From Planctomycetota bacterium (GTDB taxonomy: Bacteria; Planctomycetota; Phycisphaerae; UBA1845): DNA of 11,704 bases. The stretch spans positions 1 to 11,704 of the forward strand of contig JADFRH010000036.1 of assembly GCA_022561415.1 (NCBI GenBank). Direction: 5' to 3'. The position numbers were made by a program, and so were the translations under genes. This document shows positions 6,499 to 11,704 of this stretch, piece after piece (position 1 is the stretch's first letter; every line of letters begins with the position of its first letter). The notes below the pieces were generated by a model. It was not told the origin of the DNA and searched no databases. It saw only the letters and a program-made list of their open reading frames with translations.

Positions 6499-6861
6499 AT
6501 GCGTATGTCTGAACACCACACAGCACCGGATCGGCGCGGGGAAGGCGGCAAGGACGATCGGCGTAAAGCCGCTGATCGGCGGGCCAGCATGGATCGTCGT
6601 CGCGGACCGGGGCGAAGGCGCGGCGAAGTCAGACGGGCAGCCGAAGAGGGCGAGATCACCGGCGAACTGCTCGAGTTCGTCATGGCGATCGACGAGTACA
6701 AGAAGATCAACGACCGCCCGTTCCCGAGCTGGACGGAGGTGTTCGAGATCATGCAGTACCTCGGCTACCGGAAAGTGGCGCCGCGGGCCGACCACATCAA
6801 CACGGCCAGCGGTACCGTCGTCCTGGAGTCCCACGCCGGCGGCACTTCGTCGATCGATTAG
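6499..6861 (+). CDS. Small Arg-rich protein of unknown function
   Basis: I do not recognise a named family. The 120-residue protein has two parts. Residues 11-45 are highly charged and Arg-rich, with a DRR motif recurring (DRRGEGGKDDRRKAADRR at 11-28, then MDRRRGPGRRRGEVRR at 31-46), suggesting disorder and nucleic-acid or anionic-membrane binding. Residues 50-92 look like a compact helical domain (ITGELLEFVMAIDEYKK, then PFPSWTEVFEIMQYLGYRKV at 75-94) with conserved-looking aromatic positions. No signal peptide, membrane segment or Cys motif is seen. The start is uncertain: ATG 6499 is chosen, ATG 6505 or GTG 6457 are possible, and none has a clear Shine-Dalgarno. It is transcribed away from the GroES-like gene and is followed 30 bases later by a strong hairpin. 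Codon use matches its neighbours, and the folded part makes a real gene likely. Confidence 0.7.
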   Translation: MRMSEHHTAPDRRGEGGKDDRRKAADRRASMDRRRGPGRRRGEVRRAAEEGEITGELLEFVMAIDEYKKINDRPFPSWTEVFEIMQYLGYRKVAPRADHINTASGTVVLESHAGGTSSID

Positions 6862-6891
6862 CCGCCCTGTTTCGCTTTCCCGGACACCGCT

Positions 6892-6915
6892 GGGACGGGA
6901 TTCCCATCCCGTCCC
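6892..6915. terminator. Strong hairpin after the Arg-rich gene (terminator-like or REP-like)
   Basis: GGGACGGGAT and ATCCCGTCCC form a perfect 10-bp GC-rich stem around the loop TCCC. It begins 30 bases after the stop at 6861. No T-tract follows on the plus strand, nor a matching one on the minus strand, so it is not a classic intrinsic terminator. It could block 3' exonucleases, support Rho-dependent termination, or be one copy of a dispersed palindromic repeat. Confidence 0.55.
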
Positions 6916-7053
6916 CACTCCAAACTTCCCATACACGGAATCCGAAACCGCCCTATCACACTGCGGCACACTCGCGCTCGCCGGTCGGGCGCTCTTCCAG
7001 CCTGAGAGCGTGTTTACTAAGGGTTGCTTCGAACCGAGCAGCAACCACTACGG

Positions 7054-7083
7054 AGCGGTTTCCTGTGGGAAAGTCAGACCGCT
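7054..7083. other. Two-tier hairpin overlapping the glycosyltransferase stop
   Basis: AGCGGT (7054-7059) pairs with ACCGCT (7078-7083), and inside it TTCC (7060-7063) pairs with GGAA (7068-7071), leaving a 6-base bulge. The minus-strand stop codon of the glycosyltransferase lies in the bulge. Just downstream on the minus strand a second imperfect stem, GGTTGC/GCAACC (7022-7046), follows. Neither carries a T-run. Together they may form the 3' end of the transcript or be part of an intergenic repeat that has moved into the gene end. Confidence 0.4.
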
Positions 7084-8240
7084 TCCTTACGGACGCGGCT
7101 CGGAAAAGGACTTCTTAGACGCGCCACGAGAGAGCTTGTGGGGGCAAGGGAATCCGTGCCTGTCAGTTCATCGTAGAGCCTAAGCAGATCATCCCGCAGC
7201 CGAAGGACGGAGAACCGCCGTTTGGCGAGTCCCCGTGCCGCGTCGGACATCGTCGCCCGGCGCGATGGGTCGTCGATCATTTTGCGCATGGCGCCTGCGA
7301 GGGCGTCAGGTTGCTTCGCCGGAACCAGCCATCCCTCGCGACCGTCGGTGATGACCTCGGGGACGGCCCCGACGCGCGTCGCGACGGCGGGAAGGCCGTA
7401 CGCAAGCGCCTCTAGTAAGGAAACGGGCAGCCCTTCGCTCCAGCTCGCCAGCACATAAGCGTCGGAGTTTCGAAACAGATCGTCCTTTTCGCGTCCGTGG
7501 ACCGGTCCGACATAGCGAACGGTTCCGGCCAAGCCCATTCTCTTGATTTTCGCCTCGAGTGAGACCGCGTCACCGGCCGTCCCGCCGGGGCCTGCCAGAA
7601 CGAGTTCGAAGTCGACCGAGTCGGCGACCAGTGTCAAGCACGCAGACAGCAGATCGTCGATCCCTTTCCACGCATCCATCCGCGCCAAGAGGACGAACCG
7701 GAATGGGCCGGGGCGGCGGGAGATTGTTTTCGCGGCGGGGCAGTCGATCGCGTTTTCGATGACGCTCAGACGTGCGTTCGGCGCCATGTCGTGAAGCTTG
7801 CGACGCCAGCCGTTCGAGAGGGCAATCACGCGATCCGCACGGGACAGGCATCGCCGAACCAGCAGGCGGCGATAGGCGGGTATCGCATCGAAGAACAAAT
7901 CGAACTTTGCGCCGTGAATGTGCAGCAGGGTGCGGCAGCCGTGGCTGCGCGCGATCATCATGTCCATCGCAGAACGGAGGAATGAGAATCCGCTGCAGGT
8001 GTGGATGTGAACGATCGGGCGATTGGATTCGCGGATCAGCCGACGCAGCCGCCCGAGATGCCGGAGATGGCGGGTCAGGCGCTGCCACCATGTCTCATGG
8101 TCGCCGGTCGAGGCCGTGGTAGGGAAAAAACGCAAGCAGTATCGCCCGTCGAACTCCAGGCGGAGGGTCTGGGCAACGACGCTGGCCATGCCGCCAACGG
8201 CGTCGGGAGAAGGTCCGATGACGATCACGGTTCGTGTCAT
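7074..8240 (-). CDS. Family 4 glycosyltransferase (GT-B fold)
   Basis: Retaining glycosyltransferase that probably adds a sugar from a nucleotide donor to a lipid-linked or polysaccharide acceptor at the cytoplasmic membrane face. Of 388 residues, the N-terminal Rossmann domain begins TRTVIVIGPSPDAVGGMAS (2-20) with the GGM loop, and contains IVHIHTCSG (76-84) and LLHIHGAKFD (105-114). The C-terminal GT1/GT4 domain has LLARMDAWKGIDDLL (184-198), VLAGPGG (214-220), VRYVGPVHG (241-249) and the EX7E motif SEGLPVSLLEALAYGLP (268-284; E269 and E277). The catalytic pattern is intact. ATG 8240 is preferred over GTG 8279, which would add a 13-residue Pro-rich tail; both have weak Shine-Dalgarno sites. 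The last 15 residues (377-388, FPSRVRKEAV) look unlike the family and are encoded within a palindromic stretch. It stands alone without other polysaccharide genes, so the acceptor is unknown. Confidence 0.9.
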   Translation of the reverse strand: MTRTVIVIGPSPDAVGGMASVVAQTLRLEFDGRYCLRFFPTTASTGDHETWWQRLTRHLRHLGRLRRLIRESNRPIVHIHTCSGFSFLRSAMDMMIARSHGCRTLLHIHGAKFDLFFDAIPAYRRLLVRRCLSRADRVIALSNGWRRKLHDMAPNARLSVIENAIDCPAAKTISRRPGPFRFVLLARMDAWKGIDDLLSACLTLVADSVDFELVLAGPGGTAGDAVSLEAKIKRMGLAGTVRYVGPVHGREKDDLFRNSDAYVLASWSEGLPVSLLEALAYGLPAVATRVGAVPEVITDGREGWLVPAKQPDALAGAMRKMIDDPSRRATMSDAARGLAKRRFSVLRLRDDLLRLYDELTGTDSLAPTSSLVARLRSPFPSRVRKEAV

Positions 8241-8579
8241 GACGGTTGCAGGTTGCGGAGGCGCGCGACCTTCCGGCACGACAGCGCACCAGCGTCACGA
8301 AAAGGTCTGCCGCGTGCGCAGAGCCCCCGCACATGACATGTCGGCTTATCGGAGCTACGGATTCAGCCGATCCTCAAACTCGGCATTCCCGCCCGTGATC
8401 GAGCCTGCCGGCCGGGTGCCATGGGCAAGTCCCGGCGCGCCGGGACCGCCATGTCTTTGGGACGAATGGCGGGCCACATCCGCCGGCCGGTGGGGACGCA
8501 TGGCGGCGCACCGGAGTACCGGGGCTTGACCATGCCACCCTGACCGGGTCACCCCCATCATATTAGGTGCAACGAAGCG
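8241..8579. other. Intergenic region between recA and the glycosyltransferase
   Basis: About 340 bases without a convincing gene. A 63-codon plus-strand frame at 8338-8529 has third positions unlike the neighbours and is probably chance. The right two thirds are packed with palindromes (described separately). No promoter with good -35 and -10 boxes was found for the glycosyltransferase and no T-rich terminator for recA. Confidence 0.5.
8414..8551. repeat. Palindrome-rich block, possible small repeat element
   Basis: An 11-base sequence GGGTGCCATGG (8414-8424) recurs as an inverted copy CCATGCCACCC (8530-8540) with one mismatch, bounding about 127 bases. Inside are a perfect 18-base palindrome (8429-8446, GTCCCGGCGCGCCGGGAC), the inverted pair CCGCCAT (8446-8452) and ATGGCGG (8466-8472), a second ATGGCGG at 8500-8506, and CCGGCCGG near 8483. 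TGACCGGGTCA (8541-8551) adjoins it. The density of pairing suggests a structured repeat or a miniature inverted-repeat element, or a strong 3' structure for the recA operon mRNA. No flanking target duplication is obvious. Confidence 0.45.
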
Positions 8580-9686
8580 CTACGCCCGTTTGCGCTTCGC
8601 CTCTACCGGTTTGGGCGCGGACCCCTTGGTCTTGGATGCCGTCGTGTCGCCGGCGTCTTTCGCTTCGTCTTCGGCCTTGCGCGGCGCGCGCTTCGCGATC
8701 ACGGCCTGTTCCAGCTCGGTGCAAAGGTCGGGATTGTCGCGTAGGAACTGTTTGACGTTTTCACGTCCCTGACCGAGGCGCACGCTCTTATGGCTGAACC
8801 AGGAGCCGCTCTTGGCAATGAACCCGTCTTCGATGGCCAGATCCAACAGGTCGCCCTCGCGGCTGATACCGCTGTCGAACATAATGTCGAACTCGGCCTG
8901 GCGAAACGGAGCGGCCACCTTGTTCTTGACGACTTTGACGCGAACGTGGTTTCCGGTAATGGTCTCGCCTTCTTTGATCGAACCGATGCGCCGGACGTCC
9001 AGTCGAACGGTGGAGTAGAACTTCAGCGCCCGCCCGCCGGTGGTGGTCTCGGGATTGCCGAACATCACGCCGATCTTCATGCGAATCTGGTTGATGAATA
9101 TGACGACCGAGTTGGACTTGCCGATGGCCGCGGTGAGCTTGCGCAACGCCTGACTCATCAGGCGGGCCTGCGAGCCCATCTGCGCGTCGCCCATGTTGCC
9201 TTCGAGCTCCGATCGCGGAATGAGCGCGGCCACGGAGTCAATGATGATTACGTCAACGGAATTGCTTCGCACGAGCATCTCGGTGATCTCGAGCGCCTCC
9301 TCACCGCACTCCGGCTGGCTGATGAGCAGCCTTTCGAGATTGATGCCGCATTTTCTCGCCCATGAGGGATTCATCGCATGTTCGGCATCCACGATGGCCG
9401 CGACGCCGCCGTCTCGCTGGCCCGAGGCAGCCACGTGGAGCGCGAGCGTCGTCTTACCCGACGCCTCGGGACCGAATATCTCGATGACTCGCCCGCGCGG
9501 CAGTCCATTACCACCCAGGGCGAGGTCCAGTGAGAGCGTGCCGGTCGAGATGCCCTCGATGTCGGCGTTCATTTGGTCGAGCTTCATAATGGCGCCCTTG
9601 CCGTAGGTCTTTTCGATCTGCTGCAAGGCACGGCCGAGTGCTTCTTCCCGCTTTTCGTTCTGGATTTCGTTTCTGGCGATTTTCAT
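8580..9686 (-). CDS. recA: Recombinase RecA
   Basis: DNA-dependent ATPase that forms filaments on single-stranded DNA, drives homologous pairing and strand exchange, and promotes LexA-type self-cleavage in SOS-competent bacteria. Of 368 residues, the Walker A loop GPEASGKTT is at 72-80, the catalytic Glu in DAEHA at 102, Walker [11 protein letters not shown] at 146-155, the MAW-containing [20 protein letters not shown] at 197-216 with loop L2, and the [13 protein letters not shown] segment at 249-261. All catalytic elements are intact. The ATG at 9686 is chosen because GGAG lies nine bases upstream and the protein then begins like known RecA; an in-frame ATG at 9749 would overlap thpR. The C-terminal tail (about 332-368) is Lys/Arg-rich and ends KRKRA, unlike the acidic tail of E. 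coli RecA. It follows thpR by 25 bases. No canonical SOS box was found upstream. Confidence 0.98.
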   Translation of the reverse strand: MKIARNEIQNEKREEALGRALQQIEKTYGKGAIMKLDQMNADIEGISTGTLSLDLALGGNGLPRGRVIEIFGPEASGKTTLALHVAASGQRDGGVAAIVDAEHAMNPSWARKCGINLERLLISQPECGEEALEITEMLVRSNSVDVIIIDSVAALIPRSELEGNMGDAQMGSQARLMSQALRKLTAAIGKSNSVVIFINQIRMKIGVMFGNPETTTGGRALKFYSTVRLDVRRIGSIKEGETITGNHVRVKVVKNKVAAPFRQAEFDIMFDSGISREGDLLDLAIEDGFIAKSGSWFSHKSVRLGQGRENVKQFLRDNPDLCTELEQAVIAKRAPRKAEDEAKDAGDTTASKTKGSAPKPVEAKRKRA

Positions 9687-9711
9687 CTGGTCATGCTCCA
9701 AGCGTTGGTTA

Positions 9712-10272
9712 TCAGATTCGACTGAACCGGGCCGAACAAATCGGCGCATAGGTCGGTCCCTTTCGCGACAGGACCGAGGACATCAGGGTTAGCTTCGATA
9801 CGGCTTGCGTCACGGGAGAGTACGTGCATTTTTCCACGGCAGTGCGAAGGGCTCCGTCGGAGTCATCGTGCCGCAGCCGTGCGAGGGTGAGATGCGGCGA
9901 GAAGGGCCGTAGCTCCTGAGGAAAGCCGAGCGGATGCAGGCCCTGATCCAGTTGTTTCGCGCATTCGGCCAAGGTTCCGGACTTCTCTTGCAGACCCGCC
10001 CACACGATTCGCACGGGGCCGCGCGGCGGAAAACAGCCTGCTCCTGCGATTTCCATGTCGAAACCCTTCAATTCCTTGGCAACGCTGCGGACGGCTTTGG
10101 CTACGCCATCAACGTCGCGATCCGGCACATCGCCGAGAAACTTTAGCGTCAGGTGCATCCGATCTCGCGGTATCCAGCGTATCCCGTGGGAGGTCGCGCC
10201 CAGCGACGCTTGCACGTCAGCGAGCACCGATCGAACCCGATCGCTCAACTCAATGGCTACAAACAGTCGCAC
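9712..10272 (-). CDS. thpR: RNA 2',3'-cyclic phosphodiesterase (LigT/2H family)
   Basis: 2H-superfamily enzyme that opens 2',3'-cyclic phosphates on RNA ends, historically called 2'-5' RNA ligase (LigT); it acts in the cytoplasm, with a poorly defined physiological role. The 186-residue protein starts [10 protein letters not shown] like the family and carries the two HxTx catalytic motifs, HLTL at 40-43 and HLTL at 127-130, in the usual context ([11 protein letters not shown] and [10 protein letters not shown]). Length is normal. The start is GTG at 10272; an acceptable purine stretch (GAGAGAA) lies rather far upstream, but the N-terminus fits the family exactly. It lies 36 bases after the PfkB-family gene and 25 before recA, all on one strand, so it is the middle gene of a likely operon. 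Function by family is secure; why it is linked to recA is not known. Confidence 0.94.
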   Translation of the reverse strand: MRLFVAIELSDRVRSVLADVQASLGATSHGIRWIPRDRMHLTLKFLGDVPDRDVDGVAKAVRSVAKELKGFDMEIAGAGCFPPRGPVRIVWAGLQEKSGTLAECAKQLDQGLHPLGFPQELRPFSPHLTLARLRHDDSDGALRTAVEKCTYSPVTQAVSKLTLMSSVLSRKGPTYAPICSARFSRI

Positions 10273-10308
10273 GCGTGTTGACCATATTCTCTCGCGACAT
10301 GTCCGTAG

Positions 10309-11214
10309 TTATTCCAATCGAAGCATTGAAACGAAGTCGTCAACGCGACAATCGATTTCGCTTCGTGTGAGCTTCAGCACGCGTCCGAGCGAAAAATCTT
10401 CAATCGTAAACGAAGCGGCCACCGTGCCGCGAACCATCGCACGCCGCAGCGTTGGCGTATCATGTCGCCCTTCGTGGGCCAAAAAGCCAACGAATCCGCC
10501 GGCGAAGCTGTCACCGGCCCCCGTCGGATCGCGAACATCTTTGGTGGGAAACGCGGGGATCGCAAACGGGCCGTCGGCCGTCAACAAAATGGCGCCGTGT
10601 TCGCCCTTTTTGATGACGACGAACTTCGGTCCCAGCGCGAGCACCGACTCACCCGCTTCGATCAGGTTCATCTTCCCCGTGAGCTGCCGCGCCTCGGCGT
10701 CGTTGATGATGACGCCGGTGACCAGCCACAGGGTCTCCATCAGCGAATCCCGCTCGTTCTTGATCCAGAGGTTCATCGAGTCGCAAACCGAGAGCTTGGG
10801 CGCGGTGAGCTGCGACAGGACCGCTCGCTGCGCGGTCGGGTGCGTGTTGGCCAAGAAAACCGTTTCGCTGTCGAGGAAGGAGGCGGGGACCGTGGGCGCC
10901 GCCTCGCCCAGAATGTTGAGCTGGACGTCGACGGTCTCGGCCACGTTCATGTCGCCCTCGAACCGGCCCGTCCAACGAAACGTCTTGCTGCCGGGGCGGA
11001 CCTCGAGGCCGGCCAGATCGATCTCCCGAGACTTGAGAATCCGGCGAAACTCGTCGGGGAAGTCCTCGCCCACGCTGGCCACGAGCCGCACGGGAACGTA
11101 ATAGGAGGCCGCGAAGGAGAAATAGACGGCCGTGCCGCCCAGGACGCTGTCCGCGGACCCGTGGGGGGTCGTTACCGAATCGATTCCGATGCTACCGGTC
11201 ACCAGCAGCGACAT
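10309..11214 (-). CDS. PfkB/ribokinase-family carbohydrate or nucleoside kinase
   Basis: ATP-dependent kinase of the ribokinase (PfkB) superfamily, phosphorylating a sugar, sugar-like or nucleoside hydroxyl in the cytoplasm. Of 301 residues, the N-terminal strand LLVTGSIGIDSV (3-14) and the Gly pair in LGGTAVYFS (25-33) mark the substrate side; NDAEARQLTG (171-180) is the NxxE-type motif; VVIKKGEHGAILL (199-211) is the nucleotide-side strand; and signature 2, RDPTGAGDSFAGGFVGF (228-244), contains the anion-hole GAGD with the catalytic base D235. Everything needed for catalysis is present. The substrate cannot be read from sequence: ribose, adenosine, fructose 6-phosphate or other. The GG loop reads GGTAVYFS where classic sugar kinases have GGxxxN, so a non-sugar substrate is possible. 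ATG 11214 has an excellent GGGAG seven bases upstream and a strong promoter. It is the first gene of the pfkB-thpR-recA unit. Confidence 0.93.
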   Translation of the reverse strand: MSLLVTGSIGIDSVTTPHGSADSVLGGTAVYFSFAASYYVPVRLVASVGEDFPDEFRRILKSREIDLAGLEVRPGSKTFRWTGRFEGDMNVAETVDVQLNILGEAAPTVPASFLDSETVFLANTHPTAQRAVLSQLTAPKLSVCDSMNLWIKNERDSLMETLWLVTGVIINDAEARQLTGKMNLIEAGESVLALGPKFVVIKKGEHGAILLTADGPFAIPAFPTKDVRDPTGAGDSFAGGFVGFLAHEGRHDTPTLRRAMVRGTVAASFTIEDFSLGRVLKLTRSEIDCRVDDFVSMLRLE

Positions 11215-11244
11215 TCCATGTCTCCCTACGTTCGATAAAACCGC

Positions 11245-11273
11245 ACTCTAGCTCATTGTCGGCCACCTGGCAA
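11245..11273 (-). promoter_or_regulatory. Strong sigma70-like promoter of the kinase-thpR-recA operon
   Basis: On the minus strand TTGCCA (11273-11268) is followed after exactly 17 bases by TAGAGT (11250-11245), each matching its consensus at four positions. Transcription would start near 11238, giving a 24-base leader with GGGAG (11226-11222) before the ATG at 11214. The geometry of promoter, Shine-Dalgarno and start fits well, and it is the best promoter candidate in the window. Since the next two genes have no comparable promoter, it may also drive thpR and recA. Confidence 0.55.
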
Positions 11274-11530
11274 GAGAAATATTCGGAAAATGTTAGGGAA
11301 TCTTTTCCGGCCCGTTTTCGGCCGAAAATCGCGGATGACGCGACCCGGCGCCCGCGCCGATAGGCGGATTTTTGGCCTCAGCCGCGACGGATCGGGCTGG
11401 ATGGCTACGGCCGTCTGGTGCGGTGTCGTCTGTTCGAGTTCCGCTCGGTCCCCGGAATCACGATGCAGTCTACCGCGTCGAAGCAGCCTGGCGAAAGCCG
11501 TTACCCCTGGATAAATGCAGCCCGGCGCGG
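11274..11530. other. Intergenic stretch with nested palindromes
   Basis: This space separates the divergent kinase operon and right-edge gene. TTTTCGGCCGAAAA (11315-11328) is a perfect 14-base palindrome, and CGGAAAA (11284-11290) with TTTTCCG (11303-11309) forms a 7-bp inverted pair right next to it and close to the kinase promoter. They could be an operator pair or a transcript structure. A 74-codon plus-strand frame at 11290-11514 shows no recognisable protein and is judged chance. Confidence 0.4.
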
Positions 11531-11559
11531 TTGCATCGAACTGCCGAGCATGAGACAAT
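11531..11559 (+). promoter_or_regulatory. Promoter candidate for the right-edge gene
   Basis: TTGCAT (11531-11536) and GACAAT (11554-11559) are 17 bases apart. Transcription would begin near 11566, giving a leader of about 25 bases. The spacing is ideal but each box has only three or four consensus matches. The location, divergent from the kinase promoter, is sensible. Confidence 0.3.
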
Positions 11560-11590
11560 CGATGAGCAACCTTCTGCGGAGATGGGACAC

Positions 11591-11704
11591 GTGACCGTCG
11601 ATCCTCCAAATCCGGATGTGCCTGACGATAACCCCCTTCGTCAAGAGCTCGATGCGACCGACGGGACTCCTGCCACGCCGCGTGATCAAACCACCGAAAC
11701 GCTA
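11591..11704 (+). CDS. N-terminus of an unknown protein (cut by right edge)
   Basis: I do not recognise it. The frame is open from GTG 11591 to the end of the window, 38 codons, and is full of Pro, Asp and Thr (VDPPNPDVPDDNPLRQELD near the start, DGTPATPRDQTTETL at the end). This is a disordered acidic leader with no hydrophobic signal in view. GGAG at 11578-11581 stands nine bases before the GTG, a good Shine-Dalgarno; the in-frame ATG at 11582 directly abuts it and is less likely. A promoter candidate lies at 11531-11559. It is divergent from the kinase-thpR-recA unit. Such leaders are common before the first membrane helix of envelope proteins, but that is only a guess. Confidence 0.5.
   Translation, partial: MTVDPPNPDVPDDNPLRQELDATDGTPATPRDQTTETL

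Noticed and set aside
6304..7044. Long minus-strand open frame (246 codons) opposite the Arg-rich gene
   Set aside because: The translation has no recognisable domain, and the plus-strand frame has a folded-looking protein; long antisense frames are common in GC-rich coding DNA.
7022..7046. GGTTCGAA on the minus strand resembling a tRNA T-loop
   Set aside because: The flanking five bases do not pair as a T-stem and no acceptor, D or anticodon arm is present.
8338..8529. 63-codon plus-strand frame in the recA-GT gap
   Set aside because: Codon third positions are unlike the neighbours, no start signal is seen, and it coincides with the palindromic block.
9724..9737. Direct repeat GTTC-N6-GTTC (minus strand) upstream of recA, like the alphaproteobacterial SOS box
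   Set aside because: That box has a 7-base spacer; this one has 6 and lies inside the thpR coding end, so it is treated as chance.
11290..11514. 74-codon plus-strand frame in the right intergenic region
   Set aside because: No Shine-Dalgarno, overlaps palindromes and has no recognisable sequence pattern.

Overview
The window looks like a chromosomal segment of a high-GC, Gram-negative-type bacterium. Planctomycetota is my best guess. It rests on the mix of genes (a lone GroES-like protein next to a BtpA-family protein, an Arg-rich small protein, a mosaic of single housekeeping genes outside their usual operons) and on the intergenic palindromes. I see no 16S rRNA or other decisive marker, so the phylum is an inference. 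Most genes lie on the minus strand. There are no rRNA or tRNA genes, no CRISPR array, no integrase or transposase, and no convincing phage gene.

Layout from left to right. 1-245 (minus) is the N-terminal part of a DEAD-box RNA helicase running off the left edge. 321-561 (minus) is a small unannotatable gene that reads well only if one base is removed near position 412; its GTG start overlaps the end of the next gene. 552-1454 (minus) is a CPBP/CAAX-type membrane protease. 1545-2429 (minus) is sucD, the succinyl-CoA synthetase alpha subunit, with a good promoter candidate but no sucC next to it. 2607-3860 (minus) is a 417-residue protein with an acidic Pro-rich middle and a coiled coil containing a 45-residue tandem duplication. 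4160-4552 (plus) is rnpA, convergent with 4578-4931 (minus), a small winged-helix-type DNA-binding protein. 5864-6187 and 5033-5815 (minus) encode a GroES-like protein followed by a BtpA/SgcQ-family TIM-barrel protein, probably co-transcribed. 6499-6861 (plus) is a small Arg-rich protein of unknown function. 7074-8240 (minus) is a GT4 glycosyltransferase. 8580-11214 (minus) holds a tight three-gene cluster in the transcription order pfkB-family kinase, thpR, recA, behind a strong sigma70-like promoter. At 11591 a divergent gene of unknown function starts and leaves the window.

Functional threads: DNA repair and recombination (recA, behind a sugar kinase and an RNA 2',3'-cyclic phosphodiesterase), RNA metabolism (helicase, rnpA, thpR), central metabolism (sucD, PfkB-type kinase), protein quality control and membrane proteolysis (GroES-like, CPBP) and surface polysaccharide synthesis (GT4). 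The region is mostly ordinary. The parts worth a second look are the frameshifted small gene at 321-561, the duplicated coiled coil, the palindromic intergenic blocks at about 6892-7083 and 8414-8551, the basic C-terminal tail on RecA, and the unknown Arg-rich protein. I found no strong evidence for a new multi-gene system.
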